Positions 1 to 4,263 of a DNA stretch of 6,708 bases are shown one piece after another (within the stretch, counting starts at the first letter, position 1; each line of letters starts with the position of its first letter). Position numbers and translations under genes: made by a program. Location of the stretch: positions 1-6,708 of the forward strand of contig NZ_PIZH01000094.1 of the NCBI RefSeq assembly GCF_002835825.1, written 5' to 3'. The notes below the pieces were generated by a model, which was given only the letters and a program-made list of their open reading frames with translations, was not told the DNA's origin and made no database searches. The stretch is from Methanoregula sp. (GTDB lineage: Archaea > Halobacteriota > Methanomicrobia > Methanomicrobiales > Methanospirillaceae).

Positions 1-177
1 CTCCTGTACGAGGCAAACCCGATGGGGAAGATCCTCCACGAAGCCGGTGGCGCGATCAGCAACGGGAAGGCCGATATCCTCGGCATCGTCCCGTCTGCCC
101 ACGATGACGTCACGCCCATCTATGTTGGTGGCAAGAAAGAGATTGCTTTAATTGAGAAGTGTTTCCGCGAAGGATGA
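1..177 (+). CDS. fbp: Fructose-1,6-bisphosphatase class I, C-terminal fragment (5' truncated by window edge)
   Basis: Frame 1 is open from the window edge to a TGA at 175-177 and gives 58 C-terminal residues. The segment starts [17 protein letters not shown] and continues to [22 protein letters not shown]. This matches the conserved end of class I (inositol-phosphatase-fold) fructose-1,6-bisphosphatases: an LLYE-NP motif near the substrate site, an E/Q-AGG motif, then an IVP ... P-x-(F/Y)-VG-(S/G)-K-E tail. Family members hydrolyse fructose 1,6-bisphosphate to fructose 6-phosphate plus phosphate in the cytoplasm, the committed step of gluconeogenesis. The catalytic metal-binding motifs lie upstream of the window and cannot be checked. 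The aldolase gene begins 39 nt downstream on the same strand, so the two are probably co-transcribed and act in consecutive steps. The family assignment is strong, but the intactness of the whole gene is unknown. Confidence 0.88.
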   Translation, partial: LLYEANPMGKILHEAGGAISNGKADILGIVPSAHDDVTPIYVGGKKEIALIEKCFREG

Positions 178-198
178 ATTTAAGCAGAAAGGATGAAT
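170..198 (+). repeat. Short direct repeat at the fbp/aldolase junction
   Basis: The 10-mer AAGGATGAAT occurs at 170-179, spanning the fbp stop codon, and again at 189-198. The second copy contains an ATG at 193 opening only a five-codon frame that ends at 208-210. It may be a small duplication; no function is evident. Confidence 0.5.
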
Positions 199-216
199 AA
201 ACTGGTGTGATGCAGT

Positions 217-1356
217 ATGTCGTTGAAGAGTTTTAGTCCAATGCCGGGTTCGGCAATCCTTTCAGCGCTTACCGGCCAGAAGACTATCGTGATGGCAGCA
301 AACGTGCGCGTTGCCTCGGTTGCGAAGGGGATCTTCCGGGCAGCAAAGGACACGGATTCGGCCGTCTTCATGGAACTGGCGCGGTCCGAGTGTGACTTAA
401 AGGGCGGGTATACCGGGATGACCCCGGCGGATTTCTCGAAACGGATGAACGATGCGGCAGCCGCGGTCGGGTTCGACATATGGGCGCTCCACGCGGACCA
501 CATCACCATCAAGAAAGGCGATGCGGCCGAAGTCGAGAGCACGAAGCAGCTGATCGATGCACAGATCGCGGCGGGTTACACTTCGTTTGCCATCGACGCC
601 TCCCACCTCTTCAACTTCGAAGGAAAGAATGTCCGCGAGGAACTCGACCCGAACATACGGGTCACCACGGAGCTTGCCCAGTATATTGATAAAAAGATGA
701 ACGGGAAAGAGTTCGGGCTCGAGGTCGAGGTCGGCGAGATCGGCAGGAAGGACAACAGCGGGCTCGTCCTCACCAAACCCGAAGAGGCGGTCACATTCAT
801 CAAAGCCCTTAACGAGAACGGTGTCAACCCGCAGGTCCTCGCGATCGCCAATGGCAGTACCCACGGTCACACGTACGATGCAGCCGGCAATGTCGTTGAG
901 CAGCTTTCCATCGACATCCCGCAGACAAAGGCGATCGCAAAAGCTCTCCGGGACAATAAGCTCACTGTCGGCATCGCCCAGCACGGGATCACCGGCACCC
1001 CTCGTGACCTCATCAACCTCCATTTCCCGAAGGGCGACATCATCAAGGGGAATGTTGGCACATTCTGGCAGGACGTTGTGTTCAGCACCCTGAAGGTCTA
1101 CGAGCCGGCGCTCTATAAAAGCATCCAGGACTGGACGCTGGAGAAATACCGCCCGCTCAATGCCGGCAAGTCCGACCGCCAGATCTTTGACGGCAACTGC
1201 AAGATGGCGATCAAGGAGTTCTTCAAAGATCTCTACTCCCTTGATGAGAAGACCGAGCATGCCATCCAGTCCATGGCCTATGCCGAGAGCCTCGTCTTCT
1301 TCCGGGCATTTGGGGCATATGGTTCGGCGTCGGTTGTAAGGAAGGCGAGGAAATAA
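217..1356 (+). CDS. Class II fructose-bisphosphate aldolase family protein, divergent archaeal form
   Basis: This 379-residue protein would be a zinc-dependent aldolase joining dihydroxyacetone phosphate and glyceraldehyde 3-phosphate into fructose 1,6-bisphosphate in gluconeogenesis. The ordered class II motifs are visible: H-A-D-H at residues 92-95 (catalytic Asp94 and zinc His95), I-D-A-S-H at 126-130, E-V-E-V-G-E-I-G at 169-176 (probable ligand Glu171), S-T-H-G at 214-217 (ligand His216) and A-Q-H-G at 254-257 (ligand His256). The phosphate-binding N-x-D-T motif appears as N279-V-G-T, with the usual Asp replaced by Gly. Residues 290-379 form a C-terminal part rich in aromatic and charged residues. 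The ATG at 217 is preceded by GGTGTGAT, a fair archaeal Shine-Dalgarno, and an in-frame stop at 208-210 excludes a longer protein. ATG 241 is an alternative. The upstream fructose-bisphosphatase supports the role. A tagatose-bisphosphate or other ketose-bisphosphate aldolase remains possible. Confidence 0.83.
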   Translation: MSLKSFSPMPGSAILSALTGQKTIVMAANVRVASVAKGIFRAAKDTDSAVFMELARSECDLKGGYTGMTPADFSKRMNDAAAAVGFDIWALHADHITIKKGDAAEVESTKQLIDAQIAAGYTSFAIDASHLFNFEGKNVREELDPNIRVTTELAQYIDKKMNGKEFGLEVEVGEIGRKDNSGLVLTKPEEAVTFIKALNENGVNPQVLAIANGSTHGHTYDAAGNVVEQLSIDIPQTKAIAKALRDNKLTVGIAQHGITGTPRDLINLHFPKGDIIKGNVGTFWQDVVFSTLKVYEPALYKSIQDWTLEKYRPLNAGKSDRQIFDGNCKMAIKEFFKDLYSLDEKTEHAIQSMAYAESLVFFRAFGAYGSASVVRKARK

Positions 1357-1364
1357 TCAGGGAA

Positions 1365-1374
1365 TCTTTTTTGT
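1365..1374 (+). terminator. T-tract terminator after the aldolase gene
   Basis: A run of six T residues (1367-1372) lies 11 nt after the aldolase stop codon. Oligo-T tracts in the non-template strand are sufficient for intrinsic termination by many archaeal RNA polymerases. No strong stem precedes it. Confidence 0.45.
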
Positions 1375-1384
1375 GAGCAGGGCG

Positions 1385-1491
1385 ATCCATACCATAAATG
1401 GATACCTCTCACTTTTTCCGGTGAGAAGGAAACCAAATGCGCCTTTGGTTGCATCTGAACCGGGGGATCGTTTTGAAATATCAGATCCTCC
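1385..1491. other. Cluster of four consecutive inverted repeats in the gene-free interval
   Basis: Within the 322-nt gap between the aldolase and Lsm genes, four hairpin-forming inverted repeats follow one another. The first is ATCCAT 1385-1390 with ATGGAT 1398-1403. The second is TCTCAC 1407-1412 with GTGAGA 1421-1426, extendable by CC/GG around a one-base bulge. The third is AACCAAA 1431-1437 with TTTGGTT 1444-1450. The fourth is GGGGGATC 1462-1469 with GATCCTCC 1484-1491, containing one G-U wobble. AACC 1458-1461 can also pair with GGTT 1499-1502 around the last stem. No convincing ORF crosses the interval. It could be a structured non-coding RNA, an untranslated region or decayed palindromic repeats. 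Strand is unassigned because the stems are symmetric. Confidence 0.5.
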
Positions 1492-1509
1492 ATAGTTCGG
1501 TTTCCCTTC

Positions 1510-1640
1510 GGGCCTGAAGGCCCTCAGCAAGTCGAAGAACCCTTCGGGTTCTTCTCCTGCTTCGGGTCTGATGAGCCTCAGGAACTCGAAGAACGCCGAT
1601 GCGTTCTTCTCCTCTTTCAGGTCTGATGACCCTCAAGAAG
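1510..1640. repeat. Tandem ~54/55-bp repeat with covarying hairpins (2 full units and 1 partial)
   Basis: Unit 1 spans about 1511-1564, unit 2 1565-1619 and a partial unit 3 1620-1640. Each unit opens with a small stem around a TGAA/TGAT loop: GGGCC/GGCCC at 1510-1523, a mismatched version at 1564-1577, and GGTC/GACC at 1620-1631. A CCTCA-type stretch follows (plain CTCA in unit 1 after its GGCCC), and in full units a 9-bp stem comes next. In unit 1 that stem is GAAGAACCC 1534-1542 with GGGTTCTTC 1546-1554 (loop TTC). In unit 2 it is GAAGAACGC 1588-1596 with GCGTTCTTC 1601-1609 (loop CGAT). The changed inner pair stays complementary (C-G to G-C), which suggests selection on pairing. Motif offsets are 54 and 55 bp, so the units do not keep one reading frame. 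That argues against the array being the N-terminus of the Lsm protein, even though a frame stays open through it. Confidence 0.72.
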
Positions 1641-1655
1641 CACAAGCCTTAATAG
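1637..1655 (+). promoter_or_regulatory. Archaeal promoter (BRE/TATA) for the Lsm operon
   Basis: CTTAATAG at 1648-1655 is a TATA-like element with a purine-rich BRE-like stretch just upstream. Its centre is about 27 nt before the ATG at 1679, so transcription would begin at or within a few bases of that ATG. This predicts a leaderless mRNA and favours the short Lsm start. Confidence 0.55.
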
Positions 1656-1678
1656 TCTCCCATCCCAATTTAGGGCAG

Positions 1679-1915
1679 ATGGTTAACGGAATTGTTTTGC
1701 CGATAAAGAAAGTGTTTGCGCTGGTAGATTCAAAAATATCCGTCGAGATCAAGGATGAGGGGCGGAAGCTGCAGGGCCGCCTCGTTGCGGTGGACGAATA
1801 CTTGAACATCCACATGGACGAGACCATTGAGTATGTCGACAACCAGCGCGGGCGGAGCCTCGGGACGGTTGTCATCCGGGGGAATAATATCCTCACCATA
1901 GCACCGGTATTATGA
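1679..1915 (+). CDS. Archaeal Sm-like (Lsm/SmAP) RNA-binding protein
   Basis: This 78-residue protein has the length of archaeal SmAPs, which form heptameric rings that bind U-rich RNA and act in RNA metabolism. The Sm1 motif covers about residues 23-48: G-R-K-L-Q-G-R-L, then V-D-E-Y-L-N-I-H-M-D-E, with the RNA-contacting D-x-x-x-N element. The Sm2 motif follows near 58-75: L-G-T-V-V-I-R-G-N-N-I, with the conserved I-R-G-N. The frame stays open upstream, giving a possible ATG at 1571 and a 36-residue extension. That extension is translated from the hairpin repeat array and has no Sm-fold counterpart. The ATG at 1679 starts at the usual family N-terminus and sits 27 nt after a TATA box, so it is preferred. 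The stop overlaps the next start by 4 nt (ATGA), implying translational coupling. In many archaea Lsm is followed by ribosomal protein L37e; here it is not. Confidence 0.92.
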   Translation: MVNGIVLPIKKVFALVDSKISVEIKDEGRKLQGRLVAVDEYLNIHMDETIEYVDNQRGRSLGTVVIRGNNILTIAPVL

Positions 1916-2379
1916 GCAAGACACCCGCCAAGAAGAAGGACCTCCCGAAGAAGGAATCCCCCAAGAAGGAATCCCGGAAGAAGGAGCCGAAAAAAGAAGC
2001 TCCGCGGGAAGAAGAGGTCCGGGAAAACGACTCCCGGGAAGACCCGATAGAGGAAGGTCTGAAACTAATCCAGTCCCGGCCCGAAGGAGTTCTCCAGAGC
2101 GAGCTCTGGAAGGAACTGGGCGTCGACAGCCGGAAATGTTCCCGTATCGTCAAGAAACTGGAGGAGAGCGGCCTCATCGAACGCATCGAGTTCAAGAAGG
2201 AGGGGCTCAAGACTTACCTCCTCAAGGCAAAACAGATGCCGGTCAATCCGCTTCATCTCCTTGCCGGGGACGAACTGATCCCCTGCATCGGGTGCGACCT
2301 CGAGTGCGTCGTCGAGGAGTGTCACCCGCTGATGGACTGGATGTACCAGCTTGCGATCGTCTCTCATTCCGAAGACTGA
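1912..2379 (+). CDS. Winged-helix protein with C-terminal Cys4 cluster, TFE-beta/RPC39-like candidate
   Basis: The protein has 155 residues in three parts. Residues 1-45 are a low-complexity Lys/Glu tail with period-5 K-K-E repeats, probably disordered. Residues 46-107 form a winged helix-turn-helix: a helix at 46-54, the recognition region E-L-G-V-D-S-R-K-C-S-R-I-V-K-K-L (68-83), then G-L-I-E-R and a wing ending T-Y-L-L. Residues 124-148 carry C125-x2-C128-x3-C132-x4-C137 followed by H-P-L-M-D-W-M. In the RNA polymerase III subunit RPC39 and archaeal TFE-beta, a winged helix is likewise followed by a four-Cys 4Fe-4S cluster whose last Cys precedes a hydrophobic-x-E/D-W motif. The ending here matches that pattern, though the middle spacing is shorter. 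If correct, the protein would help DNA melting at transcription initiation. A MarR/Lrp-like regulator with a metal site is the main alternative. Translation is probably coupled to Lsm through the 4-nt overlap. Confidence 0.62.
   Translation: MSKTPAKKKDLPKKESPKKESRKKEPKKEAPREEEVRENDSREDPIEEGLKLIQSRPEGVLQSELWKELGVDSRKCSRIVKKLEESGLIERIEFKKEGLKTYLLKAKQMPVNPLHLLAGDELIPCIGCDLECVVEECHPLMDWMYQLAIVSHSED
1942..1998 (+). repeat. Degenerate 15-bp tandem repeat encoding K-K-E pentapeptides
   Basis: Inside the winged-helix gene, codons 11-29 repeat a 15-bp unit of the form CCC-AAG-AAG-GAA-TCC. It encodes P-K-K-E, S-P-K-K-E, S-R-K-K-E and then P-K-K-E with one residue lost. Such low-complexity DNA probably changes length by slippage, so the tail length is likely to vary between relatives. 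Confidence 0.6.
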
Positions 2380-2380
2380 C

Positions 2381-2419
2381 CGGGCATTCTGCCCGACCGA
2401 TACTGTTTTTCCGGTTTTT
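2381..2419 (+). terminator. Hairpin plus T-tract terminator after the Lsm operon
   Basis: One base after the stop codon, CGGGCA (2381-2386) pairs perfectly with TGCCCG (2390-2395) around a TTC loop. T5 runs follow at 2406-2410 and 2415-2419. Stem plus U-tracts fit an intrinsic terminator, separating this operon from the cyclase gene. Confidence 0.6.
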
Positions 2420-2423
2420 CAAA

Positions 2424-2441
2424 TGCCCGCGGATACGGGCA
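2424..2441. repeat. Second hairpin with the same stem sequence as the terminator
   Basis: TGCCCG (2424-2429) pairs with CGGGCA (2436-2441) around the loop CGGATA. The arms are the same two hexamers as in the terminator hairpin but in reversed order, so CGGGCA at 2381 could alternatively pair with TGCCCG at 2424. A further TGCCCG lies at 2468-2473. Confidence 0.5.
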
Positions 2442-2448
2442 GATCTTG

Positions 2449-2458
2449 CTCGATCGAG
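2449..2458. promoter_or_regulatory. 10-bp perfect palindrome upstream of the cyclase promoter
   Basis: CTCGATCGAG is a perfect palindrome centred about 45 bp before the cyclase TATA element. The position would suit a dimeric regulator acting upstream of the pre-initiation complex. Only one copy was seen, so this is a weak operator candidate. Confidence 0.25.
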
Positions 2459-2487
2459 TTCAGGAATTGCCCGGGTTAGCCGGTCCC

Positions 2488-2502
2488 TCAACAACTATTT
2501 AT
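2488..2502 (+). promoter_or_regulatory. TATA element of the cyclase gene
   Basis: CTATTTAT at 2495-2502 is A/T-rich within GC-rich surroundings and preceded by CAACAA. The expected transcription start is near 2522-2528, leaving a leader of roughly 35 nt. That leader contains CCGGA (2533-2537) and TCCGG (2546-2550), which can pair just before the start codon. Confidence 0.5.
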
Positions 2503-2560
2503 CGCTCCGGCATCTACCTGATAATAATCAACCCGGATCATTTGTTCCGGACGATGCACG

Positions 2561-4243
2561 ATGATTTCGATCCTGTTTGTCGATGACAATACCGACCTGT
2601 TCGCCCGCATCCGTACCTTTCTTGAAAAGACCGGGGATATCCGTATTGAACAGGCCCATTCCATCAAGCAGGCGACCGAGAAACTCCGGGGAAGGACGTA
2701 CGACGTCATCATCTCCTACGAGCAGCTCCCCGAAGTCAACGGCATCGAATTTGTCCCCGACATGAACGGGACAGATTTTATCAAGTTTCTCAAAAGCCAG
2801 GGGAATCCGACACCCGTTATCCTGCTCGGGCGACGGGGGCCAAACAAGATCTCCCTTGGTGAAGTGAGCAATGCCACGGAGATCACTATCCCCTCCACCG
2901 GAGATCTCCGCCCGCAGCTCATGGAGATGGTCACCCTGATCAAACAGACCATGCTCCGGCGGAAAGCCGAACGGGAACAGAAAGCCCAGACTGAGCAGCT
3001 CGCAACCATTCTGTCAGCAACCCCGCTCGGGATATTCCAGGTCAGGAGCGGGATCATCGAATGGGTGAACCGGCCCTTTGTCACCATGCTCGGGACTGAT
3101 GAGGGCGCCCTTATCGGGAAGGACCTCCGCACCCTGTTCCGGACCACGGAAGAGTTCGACCAGCTTGCCCGCGAGTTCCAGATACGGAAGGATCCTGACG
3201 GGCTTGCTCATGCAGACTGTCGGCTCGCCCGCAGGGACGGTAAGACAATTCCCTGCCATATCCAGGCCCAGGCACTCGATCCCCGGGACATTGTCCGTGG
3301 CGGGACATTTGTGGTAACGGACAATACCGAGAAACAGAAACTCACCGATGCCCTCCGCGAAAGCGAAGCGAAGTATCGCGAGGTACAGACGAACAGCCAG
3401 AGCATCATTATCCGTATGGATATCCAGGGCACCATCACCTTCTTCAACACCTTTGCACTCACGTTCTTCGATTACAGTGCCGAGGATGTGATCGGGAAGA
3501 ACGTGGTCGGCACCATCGTTGCCGAGAAGTCCCGCATCCAGCACGGGCTCTCGATGATGGCAAGCGACATCGGCTTCAATGCCGAGGGCTATGCGGTAAA
3601 CATCAACGAGAATATCCGCCGGAACGGCGACCGGGTCTGGATCGCATGGATCAACAAGGCGATCCGGGACGAGCAGGGACGGCTCATCGAGATCCTCTGT
3701 ATCGGCCATGATATCACGGACCGGAAGCGTGGCAGCGGGGAGGTCCGGATCAGCACCGACACCTGGAAGGACATGGTCGTTGCCGACACGGACATCAAGG
3801 AGGAGGTCTTTGACGCGGTCTTCCATATCTGCACGGAGATCACCATCGAGGGCCGCGAAGGAAAGCCCGTTGGCACGACCTTCCTTATCGGGGACACCAA
3901 GAACGTGCTGGAGAAGTCCCGCCAGATCATCCTAAACCCGTTCGAAGGTCACAAACCGGAACTGCGCATGGTGACGAACCCGGGGCTCAACGAGAACATC
4001 AAGGCCCTTGCGCAGCTCGATGGTGCGTTTGTTATCACGGGAGACGGCTTCATCGAATCGGTTGGCCGCTACATCACCGTGGATTCAAGCAATGTCTCCC
4101 TCCCGCCGGGTATGGGAACCCGGCACAACTCGGTGGCTGCAATTACTGCGGTGACCAATGCCGTGGGGATTGTGGTATCCCAGAGCGGGGGCGGGATCAC
4201 GGTATTCCGCGAGGGCCGGATACTGAAAAAGATTACCCTCTGA
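2561..4243 (+). CDS. Pseudo-receiver/PAS/PAS/diadenylate cyclase fusion (putative sensor-coupled c-di-AMP synthase)
   Basis: This is a 560-residue soluble protein; no signal peptide or membrane segment is visible. Residues 1-128 resemble a response-regulator receiver (I-L-F-V-D-D-N at 4-10), but Tyr53 replaces the phosphoacceptor Asp, Gly90 the conserved Thr and Pro111 the Lys. Helical linkers follow at about 128-150 and 255-275. PAS domains lie at about 145-258 and 267-390; the second ends in [10 protein letters not shown], the usual S-box ending. Residues 405-560 are a DisA_N/DAC domain: G-R-E-G-K-P-V-G-T at 431-439, N-P-F-E-G-H at 459-464, the nucleotide-site D487-G-A, G-T-R-H-N-S at 519-524, and a final beta-rich [11 protein letters not shown] stretch. 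DAC domains condense two ATP into c-di-AMP, which in archaea is linked to osmotic and potassium homeostasis. PAS ligand or redox sensing probably tunes the cyclase. Asn523 replaces the common second Arg of R-H-R. The gene appears monocistronic. Confidence 0.87.
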   Translation: MISILFVDDNTDLFARIRTFLEKTGDIRIEQAHSIKQATEKLRGRTYDVIISYEQLPEVNGIEFVPDMNGTDFIKFLKSQGNPTPVILLGRRGPNKISLGEVSNATEITIPSTGDLRPQLMEMVTLIKQTMLRRKAEREQKAQTEQLATILSATPLGIFQVRSGIIEWVNRPFVTMLGTDEGALIGKDLRTLFRTTEEFDQLAREFQIRKDPDGLAHADCRLARRDGKTIPCHIQAQALDPRDIVRGGTFVVTDNTEKQKLTDALRESEAKYREVQTNSQSIIIRMDIQGTITFFNTFALTFFDYSAEDVIGKNVVGTIVAEKSRIQHGLSMMASDIGFNAEGYAVNINENIRRNGDRVWIAWINKAIRDEQGRLIEILCIGHDITDRKRGSGEVRISTDTWKDMVVADTDIKEEVFDAVFHICTEITIEGREGKPVGTTFLIGDTKNVLEKSRQIILNPFEGHKPELRMVTNPGLNENIKALAQLDGAFVITGDGFIESVGRYITVDSSNVSLPPGMGTRHNSVAAITAVTNAVGIVVSQSGGGITVFREGRILKKITL

Positions 4244-4249
4244 TCCCGC

Positions 4250-4263
4250 TCTCCCTTTTTTTT
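4250..4263 (+). terminator. T8 tract terminating the cyclase gene
   Basis: A T8 tract at 4256-4263, preceded by CTCTCCC, starts 13 nt after the cyclase stop codon and runs into the stop codon of the convergent acyl-CoA synthetase gene. On the opposite strand a T5 run at 4230-4226 could end the converging transcript inside the cyclase 3' end. Confidence 0.55.

Noticed and set aside
397..1260. Long minus-strand open frame opposite the aldolase gene
   Set aside because: It is a shadow frame caused by high GC at third codon positions. Its translation has no family motif, and the plus strand has complete aldolase motifs.
1565..1600. Hammerhead-ribozyme-like core (CTGATGAG ... CGAAG) in repeat unit 2
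   Set aside because: The sequence between the two core parts (1576-1586) does not form the required stem II, and units 1 and 3 lack one or both core parts. The resemblance appears accidental.
1568..1630. C/D-box small RNA suggested by two TGATGA motifs
   Set aside because: Both TGATGA motifs are preceded by C, not the purine of a C box, and the only nearby CTGA overlaps them. Separate D boxes and a terminal stem were not found.
1510..1640. CRISPR array
   Set aside because: There are only two to three units, the similarity extends along the whole unit with no unique spacers, and no cas genes are nearby.
1496..1678. Peptide encoded by the repeat array or N-terminal domain of Lsm
   Set aside because: Unit offsets of 54 and 55 bp shift the frame between repeats, no start codon is well placed, and the base changes preserve pairing and not protein sequence.
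3014..3826. Long minus-strand open frame opposite the PAS domains
   Set aside because: It lies antisense to clear PAS coding sequence, and its valine/aspartate-rich translation is typical of GC-driven shadow frames.
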